Below, in pieces: positions 1-7,420 of a DNA stretch of 49,177 nucleotides. The position numbers and the translations under genes were made by a program. Below the pieces are notes generated by a model. It saw only the letters and a program-made list of their open reading frames with translations, made no database searches and was not told the DNA's origin. Location of the stretch: NCBI RefSeq assembly GCF_000239295.1, contig NZ_JH417680.1, positions 1 to 49,177 on the forward strand, written 5' to 3'. Source of the DNA: Flavonifractor plautii ATCC 29863 (GTDB lineage: Bacteria; Bacillota; Clostridia; Oscillospirales; Oscillospiraceae). Each line of letters starts with the position of its first letter. The stretch's first letter is position 1.

Positions 1-27
1 GCGGCGCAGCGCGCCGCGGCCCGTCAG

Positions 28-906
28 TCAGGCTCTCGGGTGGGCTTTGTTGTAGACATCCTTCAGCTTCTGGTTGACCAGCTGGGCATAGATCTGGGTG
101 GACGAAATGTCCGCGTGTCCCAGCATCTCCTGGATGGAGTGGAGATCCGCGCCGTTTTCCAGCAGATGGGCGGCAAAGGAGTGGCGCAGGGTGTGCGGGG
201 TGATTTCTGTCTGAATTCCGGCCTTCTCCTGATAGTGCTTGATGATCTTCCAAAAGCCCTGGCGGCTCATGCGCTCCCCGCTCATATTCACGAACAGGGC
301 GCGTTCCTGCGGGTGCTCCAGCATCTGGGGCCGCACGTGCTCTATGTAGTCCTGAAGCGCCCGGACAGCCGCCGGGTAGAGGGGGATCATCCGCTCCTTT
401 CCCCGGCCGGAACAGCGGATAAAGCCGGCGGACAGGTTGACATTTTCCAGATCCAGACCAATCAGTTCAGAGACACGGATACCCGTGGCATAAAGCAGCT
501 CCAGCATGGCCCGATCGCGGCAGCCCTTGGCATCCGAGGCATCCGGCTGCTCCAGAAAGAGTTCCACCTCCTTGGAGGTAAGGATGTGGGGCAGCTTCCG
601 CTCTACCTTCGCCGGGGCCAGCCCCCTGGCCGGATTGACGGACACCCTGCCCTCCGCGATCAGATAGCTGTAGAAAGACTTCAGAGAGGCCAGCGACCGG
701 GTTACCGTGGCCGCCGACTTACCCTTGGCCGACAAAAATCTCGTATAAGACTCCACATCCTTCTGTGCGGCCTGCTCCGGCGGAACCCCCTCCCCTTCCA
801 GCCAGTGGAGATACTGGGTCACATCCCGCAGATAGGAGCTCAACGTGTTGGCGGAGGCCCGCTTTTCCTCTGTCAAATAGTGCGCATAACCTGATTGATA
901 ATCCAT
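28..906 (-). CDS. xerD: Tyrosine site-specific recombinase XerD
   Basis: Predicted chromosome-dimer resolvase that acts with a XerC partner at dif, cutting and rejoining DNA through a tyrosine. The 292-residue length fits XerD. The N-terminal SAM-like core-binding domain covers roughly residues 1-85. The catalytic domain shows the ATGIRVSEL arginine (about 145), HTLRHS (about 240), LGHADISS (about 265) and the nucleophile in IYAQL (about 275). The reading frame stays open far upstream, but the start MDYQSGYAHYL at 906 is chosen because family homology begins there and the upstream part overlaps spoIIM out of frame. It follows spoIIM by 26 nt and probably shares its promoter; spoIIM also lies just upstream of xerD (ripX) in Bacillus. 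Nothing suggests a mobile-element integrase. Confidence 0.95.
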   Translation of the reverse strand: MDYQSGYAHYLTEEKRASANTLSSYLRDVTQYLHWLEGEGVPPEQAAQKDVESYTRFLSAKGKSAATVTRSLASLKSFYSYLIAEGRVSVNPARGLAPAKVERKLPHILTSKEVELFLEQPDASDAKGCRDRAMLELLYATGIRVSELIGLDLENVNLSAGFIRCSGRGKERMIPLYPAAVRALQDYIEHVRPQMLEHPQERALFVNMSGERMSRQGFWKIIKHYQEKAGIQTEITPHTLRHSFAAHLLENGADLHSIQEMLGHADISSTQIYAQLVNQKLKDVYNKAHPRA

Positions 907-932
907 CCGTCCAACACCTTCTCGCAGTATCT

Positions 933-1562
933 CTATAGGCTCAGGAACGTCCCCGCCAGGCTGGATACCAGGCCGGGCACTACAAAGCAGTCCAGCAGCA
1001 GACTCACACACAGCGCGACGGCACAGGCGCCGCAGCGGAAAAAATAGAGTTTCCCATAGGGCGGAGGGGTTTTCCCATCCCCCCAGACCCGTCCGGCCAG
1101 CACCCGGGCGGCCAGGAGGCCCTGCACCCCAAGCACAAACAGCACCGGCACCGAAAGCGCACCGCTCACCCCAAAGACCAAGAGGGCCAGCAGACAGCCC
1201 GCGCCGCCGAACAGGCGCACAAATGAGGCAATCGAAAAGGCCAGCAGGAATCCCCGCACCGCAAACAGCAGGGGCAGCCCCAGAAGTCCCAGCGCGGTGA
1301 AGCCCAGCAGCAGCGCCAGCAGCGGCCAGCGCACGGTGTCCCACACCAGTGAGGCCAGCGCAGGCGCTGTAATCTCCCCCGCCTGAGCGGCGCGAAGAAA
1401 TCCCTCCACGTAGGCGGCCAGGCTCTCCTGACCCCCGCCTCCGATATGGGATGCCAGCAGGCATCCTACCAGCCCGCCCAACAAAAAGCAGGCCGCAGTT
1501 ACCGCCAGCACCGGAATAAGCCCATCCCCTGAAATTCTCCACGCTTCCGCCGCCCTGCGCAT
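933..1562 (-). CDS. spoIIM: Stage II sporulation protein M (SpoIIM)
   Basis: Predicted integral membrane protein of 209 residues. In Bacillus, SpoIIM forms a complex with SpoIID and SpoIIP that degrades septal peptidoglycan so the mother cell can engulf the forespore. About five hydrophobic segments are visible, starting with one near residues 15-38, and the family's loop-rich middle is present. The start at 1562 (MRRAAEAW) is preferred over the ATG 24 nt upstream because a GGAGG lies 8 nt before it. The Bacillus neighbourhood spoIIM - fur - xerD supports the call. A spoIID-like gene lies elsewhere in this window. Sequence identity is modest, so the call rests on length, topology and context. 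Confidence 0.8.
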   Translation of the reverse strand: MRRAAEAWRISGDGLIPVLAVTAACFLLGGLVGCLLASHIGGGGQESLAAYVEGFLRAAQAGEITAPALASLVWDTVRWPLLALLLGFTALGLLGLPLLFAVRGFLLAFSIASFVRLFGGAGCLLALLVFGVSGALSVPVLFVLGVQGLLAARVLAGRVWGDGKTPPPYGKLYFFRCGACAVALCVSLLLDCFVVPGLVSSLAGTFLSL

Positions 1563-1633
1563 CGCCCTCACCTCCCATGGGAGCATATGCGGACAGGGCC
1601 TCGATTAGACGCGTGCCAACGGTTTACATGCTA

Positions 1634-1662
1634 ACTATAGCTTACCAGGCCGTCTTGTGCAA
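1634..1662 (-). promoter_or_regulatory. Candidate sigma-A promoter for spoIIM-xerD
   Basis: Reading the minus strand, a TATAGT -10 (1634-1639) lies 17 nt after a weak TTGCAC -35 (1657-1662), about 70 nt upstream of the spoIIM start. The -10 matches consensus at five of six positions, the -35 at only three. Confidence 0.4.
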
Positions 1663-1711
1663 GGACGGAAAAGAAAAAACTTCATTTTTGTATATTATGC
1701 CAAGTTGTTAT

Positions 1712-1731
1712 GTTTACTTAATTATGTAAAC
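1712..1731. promoter_or_regulatory. Dyad GTTTAC-N8-GTAAAC, operator-like
   Basis: Perfect inverted repeat with 6-bp arms (1712-1717 and 1726-1731) around an A/T-rich 8-bp centre. It lies in the 300-bp spacer between spoIIM and scfB, upstream of the candidate spoIIM promoter and just downstream of the scfB terminator. The layout resembles a repressor operator. No regulator can be named. Confidence 0.4.
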
Positions 1732-1743
1732 TGTGTATACAAA

Positions 1744-1777
1744 AAGAGGAGCGCCACACTTTGTGGCGCTCCTCTTT
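1744..1777 (-). terminator. Intrinsic terminator ending the SCIFF operon
   Basis: A 13-bp perfect stem (GAGGAGCGCCACA with its complement) and a short loop. On the minus strand it is followed by a run of five T. It lies about 100 nt past the scfB stop. The rest of 1587-1880 holds the candidate spoIIM promoter and one dyad, with no credible gene. Confidence 0.85.
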
Positions 1778-1880
1778 ACTAAAATTATAGTCACTGTTTT
1801 TGCCGACATCCGGCTCAATTCATCACTTTTTGTCTGTTTGTAGCGGAGATTACGATTTGTATAATTACGATCTGTATATG

Positions 1881-3242
1881 TCACTCCGCCATTCCGGCCG
1901 CGATCGCCCGCAGAGCGATGGCACACTCCAGCCGCTTTCGCTCCAACTCACAGCCCACACGGTGGGGCTTTTTTATGTCGCCATTGACAAGCAGGTTGGA
2001 CGCGCTACACCCACCCGAGCAGTAGAACCGTGCCCAGCAATCCCTGCACTCCTCGCGGGTGTAGATGTTCAGTCCGGCAAAGCGGCCCGACAGCTCCTGA
2101 TCGAAGGTGCCATCATAAAGGCTGCCCAGCTTGTAGTCCTCGTTGCCTACAAACTGGTGGCAGGGGTAAATGTCCCCCTCCGGGGTGATAGCCACATACT
2201 CGCAGCCCGCCCCGCAGCCCCGCAGGCGCTTGATCACGCAGGGGCCTTGGGCCAGATCCACATTGAAGTGGAAGAAGTTGGTTTCCGGGTGGTCCCTGAG
2301 ATACTCCGCCAGGCGCTCGTACTCCGCCTTCAAGGCGGGCAGATTCGCCTCCTGGAGGGCGTAGGGGTCGTCCTCCTTCCCCACCACCGGCTCCACCGAG
2401 ATATTCCGTCCGATGGAAGCCAACGCCTTCACGTCCTCGGCAAAGTCCTGGTGGAATCGTGTAAAGGTGCCCCGGAGGTAGTAGTCCTTCGTCCCACGGC
2501 CCTCAATGAGCTTCTGGAACTTGGGCACAATCACGTCATAGCTGCCCTTGCCGTTGACCGTGGGCCGGAGGTCATCGTTGACCTCCTTTCGCCCGTCGAT
2601 GGAGAGAACTGCGTTGGACATCTCACGGTTGATGTACTCGATGTTCTCATCATCGAGGAGCACACCATTAGTTGTAATTGTAAAGCGGAAGCACTTGTTG
2701 TGCTCCTCCTCAATGGAACGGGCGTACTCCACCGTCTTCTTTACGGTATCCATGGCCATCAGCGGCTCGCCGCCGAAGAAGTCCACCTCGATGTTACGGC
2801 GGTGGCCCGACTTGGCGATGACGAAGTCGATGGCCCGTTTGGCGGTCTCGAAGTCCATGGTCATGCGGTGGCCGGTGCCGAAATCGCCGGTGGAGGCAAA
2901 GCAATACTTACACCGCAGGTTGCAGTCGTGGGAGACATGGAGGCACAGGGCCTTCACCAGGGCCTGCTGCTGCATGGAGGCAGCCTTCTCCCGGTCAATG
3001 TAGTCGTCCTCCTCAAAAAGCAGCCCCTCGGCCGCCAGACCGCGCAGCTCCTGCCAGGCCTCCTCCAGGGCGGCTGGGTCGTACTGGGGCAGCCTGGCGC
3101 AAAGCTCCGCCGGGCAGTGCTCTCCCATGGGGGGCTGCACCTGCTCCAGAAGGTGGTAGGTGAGCTCGTCCAGCACGTGGACGGCGCCGCTGTTGACATC
3201 CACGGCGATATTCACGCCAAGGCATTGAAAGGTATGTACCAT
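1881..3242 (-). CDS. scfB: SCIFF thioether-forming radical SAM maturase
   Basis: A 453-residue radical SAM protein with a SPASM domain, predicted to install thioether bonds from Cys of the SCIFF precursor to other residues (ranthipeptide chemistry, as in CteB and Tte1186). The N-terminal ~90 residues look like a RiPP recognition element. CNLRCKYC (Cys107, 111, 114) binds the SAM-cleaving [4Fe-4S] cluster. A Cys-rich C-terminal region (GCGAGCEY, IYPCHQF, CRDCWARFYCSGGC) ligates the auxiliary clusters. The ATG follows AGGAA by about 9 nt. Its substrate gene scfA lies 75 nt upstream, separated by a terminator hairpin. The pair is widely conserved in Clostridia, so the family is firm; the biological role of the mature peptide is not settled. 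Confidence 0.95.
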   Translation of the reverse strand: MVHTFQCLGVNIAVDVNSGAVHVLDELTYHLLEQVQPPMGEHCPAELCARLPQYDPAALEEAWQELRGLAAEGLLFEEDDYIDREKAASMQQQALVKALCLHVSHDCNLRCKYCFASTGDFGTGHRMTMDFETAKRAIDFVIAKSGHRRNIEVDFFGGEPLMAMDTVKKTVEYARSIEEEHNKCFRFTITTNGVLLDDENIEYINREMSNAVLSIDGRKEVNDDLRPTVNGKGSYDVIVPKFQKLIEGRGTKDYYLRGTFTRFHQDFAEDVKALASIGRNISVEPVVGKEDDPYALQEANLPALKAEYERLAEYLRDHPETNFFHFNVDLAQGPCVIKRLRGCGAGCEYVAITPEGDIYPCHQFVGNEDYKLGSLYDGTFDQELSGRFAGLNIYTREECRDCWARFYCSGGCSASNLLVNGDIKKPHRVGCELERKRLECAIALRAIAAGMAE

Positions 3243-3275
3243 ATTTGTTCGTTCCTCACTTTATTACGGCATACA

Positions 3276-3301
3276 AAAAGGGTGGGATGCCCCACCCTTT
3301 T
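3276..3301 (-). terminator. Intercistronic terminator between scfA and scfB
   Basis: An 11-bp stem (AAAAGGGTGGG paired with its complement, loop of four), followed on the minus strand by a T run. It lies between the peptide stop (3318) and the maturase start (3242). It should stop most transcripts after scfA and let a minority read through to scfB, giving more substrate than enzyme. No separate scfB promoter is visible. Confidence 0.85.
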
Positions 3302-3317
3302 CGAGCCAAGTTCGTTT

Positions 3318-3458
3318 TTACTGGTTCTCGCACTTCTGGTTGGCAACGGTGCAAGAGGTCTTACAGGCGGACTGGCAGGAGGTCTGGCACTCGCCGCAGC
3401 CGCCGTGGGCGGCGCTCTTCTTCAGAGTCGCGCCGTTGAGCGTCTTCACATGCTTCAT
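3318..3458 (-). CDS. scfA: SCIFF precursor peptide (six cysteines in forty-five residues)
   Basis: A 46-residue peptide: a leader beginning MKHVKTLNGATLKKS, then a core with exactly six Cys (CGEC, TSC, SAC, TSC and QKC) within the last 26 residues, ending in ENQ. This matches the SCIFF family (TIGR03973), whose Cys residues are linked to neighbouring residues by ScfB. The upstream in-frame extension is rejected because GGGAGGG lies about 7 nt before the ATG at 3458 and family members begin with this MKH(V/I)KTLN leader. The gene has its own strong promoter and is followed by a terminator before the maturase. No dedicated exporter or leader peptidase is adjacent. Confidence 0.96.
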   Translation of the reverse strand: MKHVKTLNGATLKKSAAHGGCGECQTSCQSACKTSCTVANQKCENQ

Positions 3459-3492
3459 TCTGGTTTCCCTCCCATAACGATGGTTTGGAGCG

Positions 3493-3521
3493 ATTATAAC
3501 ACATTCTCCGCCCGATTTCAA
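3493..3521 (-). promoter_or_regulatory. Strong sigma-A promoter for scfA
   Basis: On the minus strand TTGAAA (3516-3521), a 17-nt spacer and a perfect TATAAT (3493-3498). Its -35 touches the stop codon of the upstream TIGR04086 gene. The scfA ATG lies 35 nt past the -10. It should give the peptide a transcript independent of the yajC promoter. Confidence 0.75.
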
Positions 3522-3950
3522 TTATTTTCTGCGTTTTTTCCGGGCAGGCTTCTTCTTACCCCCGCCGCCCAGGATTCCGGCGGCAGCTCCGCCGCACAGG
3601 GAGCCGCACAGCAGGCCGATGCCCCCCGCCTCCAGAGAGACCGTTTCGAAGCAGAGCGCCCCGATGGTAAGCAGCAGCAGGAAGAGCACTCCGCCGGTGG
3701 TAAGGCCAACGATCAGCGCCCGGCTCCCACAGCGCCGCACTGCCAGCAGGCCGCCCGCAAAGGCCCCCAGCACACATCCCACGATGGTGAGCTGATACAT
3801 CAGCTCCTCCCCTGCCAGTCCGCCGGAAATGGCCGCCGACGCCACCAGCAGAAAGACAAAGCAAACCGCCAGCGCGGCCACGCCCCCCAGCACCAGCCCC
3901 ATTCCGCAGCGGATCAGCTTTGCGCTCTGCTCCTCCTCCTTTTTTTTCAT
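3522..3950 (-). CDS. TIGR04086-type small membrane protein
   Basis: A 142-residue membrane protein with four predicted helices (roughly residues 20-40, 50-72, 82-102 and 112-130), a lysine-rich N-terminus and a very basic C-terminal tail (GGGGKKKPARKKRRK). It resembles the TIGR04086 family, which is commonly found beside yajC and SCIFF genes; its function is unknown. The start at 3950 (MKKKEEEQ) is chosen over the ATG seven codons upstream because GGGAGGGTG precedes it. That Shine-Dalgarno lies in the 3' arm of a terminator-like hairpin, so expression is probably restrained. A role in SCIFF export or membrane anchoring is possible but is inference from position only. Confidence 0.75.
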   Translation of the reverse strand: MKKKEEEQSAKLIRCGMGLVLGGVAALAVCFVFLLVASAAISGGLAGEELMYQLTIVGCVLGAFAGGLLAVRRCGSRALIVGLTTGGVLFLLLLTIGALCFETVSLEAGGIGLLCGSLCGGAAAGILGGGGKKKPARKKRRK

Positions 3951-4003
3951 AAAAACACCCTCCCTTGGCATGGATTCCTACTGAAACCTATGCAGGGAGG
4001 GCG
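3951..4003 (-). terminator. Terminator-like hairpin burying the Shine-Dalgarno of the TIGR04086 gene
   Basis: Minus-strand RNA can form a 10-bp stem (CGCCCTCCCT with AGGGAGGGTG, one G-U pair) extended by a GCAT/ATGC inner stem, loop about 18 nt, followed by five U and then immediately the AUG. The 3' arm is the Shine-Dalgarno. It could terminate yajC transcripts, block translation of the next gene, or do both. Confidence 0.75.
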
Positions 4004-4010
4004 TTCACTA

Positions 4011-4376
4011 TTACCTCTTGTCCTTGGAATCCTTGGTGTCCGCAGGAGCGTTCTCCGTGGACTGGGTGCCCTTGGTGGAGATGGCCCACTTGGTGAACTC
4101 CATACGCACACGGTCGGCGCTGGTCTCGATGATGATGGTATCCTCCTTCACCTGGCAGATGGTGCCTACCACGCCGCCGATGGTGGTGATCTCATCGCCC
4201 ACCGCCAGCTCAGAGCGCATCTTGGCCGCCGCCTTTTTCTTCTTGTTCTCCGGCCGGATGAGCAAGAAATAGAAGACCGCGATCAGGATCACGAACGGCA
4301 GAAGCATGCTCAATAAGCTTGCACTACCATTCGTCCCTGAATTTGTCAGCAGAACGCCAGCAGTCTGTGTCAGCAA
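4011..4376 (-). CDS. yajC: Preprotein translocase accessory subunit YajC
   Basis: Small single-pass membrane protein that associates with SecDF-YidC at the translocon. A hydrophobic helix (SLLSMLLPFVILIAVFYFLL) is followed by the family's RPENKKKK stretch and a soluble domain with MRSELAVGDEITTIGGVVG. The C-terminus is charged and low in complexity. A TTG start at 4376 is preferred because a GGAGGGGG block lies 6-9 nt before it. An in-frame ATG exists at 4397, but it sits about 24 nt from the predicted transcript start with no Shine-Dalgarno. It heads the operon that runs to scfB. Family call firm, start codon less so. Confidence 0.9.
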   Translation of the reverse strand: MLTQTAGVLLTNSGTNGSASLLSMLLPFVILIAVFYFLLIRPENKKKKAAAKMRSELAVGDEITTIGGVVGTICQVKEDTIIIETSADRVRMEFTKWAISTKGTQSTENAPADTKDSKDKR

Positions 4377-4401
4377 AATAATCCCCCTCCGATTCATACT
4401 T

Positions 4402-4417
4402 TGACGTTAAAACGTCA
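4402..4417. promoter_or_regulatory. Inverted repeat at the yajC transcription start
   Basis: 7-bp arms TGACGTT and AACGTCA separated by AA. With the yajC promoter placed at 4428-4456, this dyad covers roughly +4 to +19 of the transcript. It could be a repressor operator or a 5' mRNA hairpin. Confidence 0.5.
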
Positions 4418-4427
4418 CCAATAGGAC

Positions 4428-4456
4428 ATTATAAAGCGAAAAGCAGATTTTGACAA
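4428..4456 (-). promoter_or_regulatory. Sigma-A promoter for the yajC-SCIFF operon
   Basis: On the minus strand TTGTCA (4451-4456), a 17-nt spacer and a perfect TATAAT (4428-4433). It lies in the gap between tgt and yajC, so the SCIFF operon is uncoupled from tgt. Confidence 0.8.
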
Positions 4457-4483
4457 GCCCTTTTCGCCTCATTCACAGAAACT

Positions 4484-5614
4484 TCACAGCCGCCCGGCCA
4501 ATTTCTCGGAATACTCCGCCCGGAATGCCGCGAATTGGCCCGCGTCCAGTGCCTGGCGGATACGTTCGGCCAGTTTGTTGTAGAAATAGAGGTTGTGAAG
4601 CACCGCCAGACGCATGGCCAGCATCTCCTCCGCTGCAAAGAGGTGGCGCAGATAGGCCCGGGAGAAGGAGCGGCACACCGGGCAGTCGCAGTCCGGGTCG
4701 ATGGGCCGCTCGTCCAGCTTGTACTTCTCATTGCGGATATTCAGCGCCCCCGACCAGGTGAAGAGCTTGGCGTGGCGGGCATTGCGGGCGGGCATCACGC
4801 AGTCGAAGAAGTCCACGCCCCGGGCCACACCCTCGATAATGTTGGAGGGGGTACCCACCCCCATGAGGTAGCGGGGCTTGTCCGCCGGCATATAGGGCTC
4901 CACCGCGTCGATGATGTCATACATCACCTGGGTGGGCTCCCCCACCGCCAGGCCGCCGATGGCGTAGCCCTCGCAGTCAATCTTGGCGGTTTCCTTCATG
5001 TGCCAGATGCGCAGCTCCGGGAAAGTGGCGCCCTGATTGATGCCGAAGAGCATCTGGCGGGGATTCACCGTATCAGGCAGGGCGTTGAGCCGGTCGTGCT
5101 CCGCCTTGCACCGGGCCAGCCAGCGCAGGGTGCGCTCGCAGGAGGCTTTGGCATACTCATAGGTCGCCGGGTTTTCCACGCACTCGTCGAAGGCCATGGC
5201 GATATCAGAGCCCAGGTTGGACTGAATCTGCATGGACTCCTCCGGCCCCATAAAGATGCGGCGCCCGTCGATGTGGGAGGCGAAGGTGACCCCCTCCTCC
5301 TTGATCTTGCGCAGGCCCGACAGGGAGAACACCTGGAACCCGCCCGAGTCGGTCAGGATCGGGCCGTCCCACCGCATGAACCTGTGCAGGCCGCCCATCT
5401 GCCGCACCACTTGGTCGCCGGGGCGCAGGTGAAGGTGGTAGGTGTTGGACAGCTCTACCTGACAGCCGATCTCCTTCAGATCGTGGGCCGACACCGCACC
5501 CTTGATGGCCCCCTGGGTGCCCACGTTCATGAACACCGGCGTCTGCACCGTGCCGTGGGCGCAGGTAAAGACACCCCGGCGGGCCTTTCCCTCTGTTTTC
5601 AGGACTTCAAACAC
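4484..5614 (-). CDS. tgt: Queuine/preQ1 tRNA-ribosyltransferase
   Basis: Predicted tRNA-guanine transglycosylase: exchanges G34 in GUN anticodons for preQ1 (bacterial form), the step before QueA. At 376 residues it is full length. The TIM-barrel shows the substrate-pocket motif DSGGFQVFSLSGL and the nucleophile region DFFDCVMPARNARHAKLF. The zinc site CDCPVC with downstream Cys/His is near residue 305. The start is GTG, with GGAG about 7 nt upstream. In many genomes tgt sits beside queA or yajC; here it is beside yajC, while queA is 6 kb away. It has its own promoter. Confidence 0.97.
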   Translation of the reverse strand: MFEVLKTEGKARRGVFTCAHGTVQTPVFMNVGTQGAIKGAVSAHDLKEIGCQVELSNTYHLHLRPGDQVVRQMGGLHRFMRWDGPILTDSGGFQVFSLSGLRKIKEEGVTFASHIDGRRIFMGPEESMQIQSNLGSDIAMAFDECVENPATYEYAKASCERTLRWLARCKAEHDRLNALPDTVNPRQMLFGINQGATFPELRIWHMKETAKIDCEGYAIGGLAVGEPTQVMYDIIDAVEPYMPADKPRYLMGVGTPSNIIEGVARGVDFFDCVMPARNARHAKLFTWSGALNIRNEKYKLDERPIDPDCDCPVCRSFSRAYLRHLFAAEEMLAMRLAVLHNLYFYNKLAERIRQALDAGQFAAFRAEYSEKLAGRL

Positions 5615-5646
5615 GTCAAAACTCCTTTGTCAAAAACTTACCTTCC

Positions 5647-5675
5647 ATAATACCAGAAGGACTGAGCTTTGACAA
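5647..5675 (-). promoter_or_regulatory. Sigma-A promoter for tgt
   Basis: On the minus strand TTGTCA (5670-5675), 17-nt spacer, TATTAT (5647-5652), about 33 nt before the GTG start of tgt. Confidence 0.75.
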
Positions 5676-5684
5676 GAGTATCCC

Positions 5685-6995
5685 TCATGCCCCCGCCTCA
5701 ACGCCGTCTATGGTCTGCTGGACAATGGACTCCATCATATCGCCGGTGAGAGCTCCCGGCACATAGCCGAACACATTCCCATCCGCGCCGATCATGAAGG
5801 TGGTGGGAAAGGCGGAAATGCCGTAGGAGTAGAATACCTCTCCTGTAACGTCCATCACCACCGGGAAGGTGTAGCCGCCGTCCTCCAGGAACTGCTCCAC
5901 CTCCGGCTGAGTAACATCCTGATTATAGGGGTACTCCTCCGACTTTGGATTGGCCACGCCCAGAACGATCACATCTCCCTCGTTGTTCCCGTATTTCTCG
6001 TAGAGCGCCTGCACCTCCGGCATCTCGCGCTTGCAGGGACCGCACCAGGTCGCCCAGAAGTTGAGAAACACCGTCTTGCCCTCATAGTCGGAGAGGGTAT
6101 GCTCCTCCCCGTACTGGTCCACCAGGGTGAAATCCGGCGCGGGAATCACCGGCCGCCCGCTGGCCGCCGGGCTCTCCTCCGGTCCGGCGGGCACGCTCCC
6201 CTCTGGTGTGGGGTCCGGAGTTCCGCTTGTCTGAGCCTGGGGCGTTTCGGCCGCTCCGCTGCCCGCCGCGCTGGACAGGTAACTGGTAATGCCGTTCATG
6301 AAGCCAGTCAGTGTCATGATGCCCATAAGCACCAGCAGGACCGCGCCCACCTTCACAGTGTAGCGTACCACCCTCTGGTGGCGCTTGAAAAAGCCCAGCA
6401 CCGCCCCGGTAAACAGTCCCACGGCCAGGAAGGGGATCACAAAGCCGAGGGTGTATACCGCAATCAGCAGGAAGCCGCGGGCGGCGCTGCCCGCCGAAGA
6501 GGCCATCAGCAAAACGCTGCCCAGCGTGGGGCCCACGCAGGGCGTCCACGCAAAGCTGAAGGTAAAGCCAAGCACCAGGGCCACCAGCGGGTTCATAGCC
6601 CACCGGTCCAGCCGGAAGGGCAGCCGGTGCTCCCGCTCCAGGGCGCCCGAGCGCCCGAACACGCCGAATTGGTACAGGCCAAACAGGATCATAATGATGC
6701 CGCTGATGCGGGCAAACCAGGTCTGGTTGCTGCGGAAAAAGCTTCCCAGTGCTGTAAAGCCGAACCCCAGCAGGAAAAAGGTAAAGCTGATGCCCACCAC
6801 AAAGAACAGGGTGTTGACCAGTACCCTTCCCCTGGGATAGCGGATATTGCCGTCGCTGTCCACGTCCCTGGCGCCTCCCGCCAGATAGCTGACGTAGAGG
6901 GGCACAAGGGGCAGCACACAGGGAGAGAAAAAGCTCAGCAGCCCCTGTAAAAACACCGTAAGTACCGGCACGCTCGTCTCCAGTGAAAGACCCAT
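5685..6995 (-). CDS. CcdA-type thiol transporter fused to a TlpA/ResA-like thioredoxin
   Basis: A fusion of about 436 residues. Residues 1-235 form a CcdA/DsbD-beta membrane domain of six or seven helices with the paired cysteine motifs FSPCVLPLVP and WTPCVGP, which pass electrons from cytoplasmic thioredoxin outward. A Pro/Gly/Thr-rich linker follows. Residues ~290-436 form an extracytoplasmic thioredoxin fold with WCGPC and the cis-proline region AFPTTF. It probably keeps surface or secreted cysteines reduced. It ends the trxA-trxB-rrf2 operon, which fits the electron path NADPH - TrxB - TrxA - CcdA - TlpA. The ATG at 6995 is preferred; the ATG at 7001 overlaps the AAAGGAG Shine-Dalgarno and the preceding stop. 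Confidence 0.9.
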   Translation of the reverse strand: MGLSLETSVPVLTVFLQGLLSFFSPCVLPLVPLYVSYLAGGARDVDSDGNIRYPRGRVLVNTLFFVVGISFTFFLLGFGFTALGSFFRSNQTWFARISGIIMILFGLYQFGVFGRSGALEREHRLPFRLDRWAMNPLVALVLGFTFSFAWTPCVGPTLGSVLLMASSAGSAARGFLLIAVYTLGFVIPFLAVGLFTGAVLGFFKRHQRVVRYTVKVGAVLLVLMGIMTLTGFMNGITSYLSSAAGSGAAETPQAQTSGTPDPTPEGSVPAGPEESPAASGRPVIPAPDFTLVDQYGEEHTLSDYEGKTVFLNFWATWCGPCKREMPEVQALYEKYGNNEGDVIVLGVANPKSEEYPYNQDVTQPEVEQFLEDGGYTFPVVMDVTGEVFYSYGISAFPTTFMIGADGNVFGYVPGALTGDMMESIVQQTIDGVEAGA

Positions 6996-6997
6996 AT

Positions 6998-7420
6998 TCA
7001 TCTCCTTTGTTTCAAATAAAGTCTGCTGTCCAGCTCAGCCAGGCTGATCTCCGAAAGCCTGCTCCGGCAGCCCTGGTCCAGCTCCTCCAGCAGACCGTCC
7101 ATGACCTCCGACATACCCGATGCCTCCAGGCAGGGCTGATCCACGCCCCCGCCGCGCCAGTTGGTCGACACGAACCGCACCTCCAGCGCCCGGGCTACCT
7201 GATCTAATGTAAGGGCGGCGGGATCGCCCACAAAGCGGTAGCCACCCTCATTCCCCTCCTTGGTTTCCACCAGTCCGGCCCGCTTCAGCCCCGCCATGAT
7301 CTTCCGCACGCGGGCCGGATTGGTACAGATACTGCGGGCCAGCTCCTCACTGGAGAGCTGCTCCTGCCGCCGGTTCAGGCAGATCAGGGCGTGGACCGCC
7401 ACACAAAACGCACTATTCAT
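6998..7420 (-). CDS. Rrf2-family transcriptional regulator
   Basis: A 140-residue winged-helix protein of the Rrf2/IscR/NsrR/CymR group. The HTH is near residues 20-60 (SSEELARSICTNPARVRKI), followed by the family wing GLVETKEGNEGGYRF. Five cysteines are present (6, 14, 32, about 97 and about 117). They are not in the exact three-Cys cluster spacing of IscR, so cluster binding or thiol sensing is only possible. It overlaps trxB by ATGA and also abuts the ccdA/tlpA fusion, so it probably senses thiol or redox state and controls this operon. The dyad over the trxA promoter is its most likely target (inference). Confidence 0.9.
   Translation of the reverse strand: MNSAFCVAVHALICLNRRQEQLSSEELARSICTNPARVRKIMAGLKRAGLVETKEGNEGGYRFVGDPAALTLDQVARALEVRFVSTNWRGGGVDQPCLEASGMSEVMDGLLEELDQGCRSRLSEISLAELDSRLYLKQRR

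Noticed and set aside
28-906. xerD as integrase of a mobile element
   Set aside because: Length, motifs and the spoIIM neighbour fit chromosomal XerD; no attachment-site repeats or phage genes nearby.
1800-4316. 838-codon plus-strand open frame
   Set aside because: It lies antisense to scfB, scfA, the membrane gene and yajC; high GC keeps the opposite strand open. The minus-strand genes have family motifs and ribosome-binding sites.
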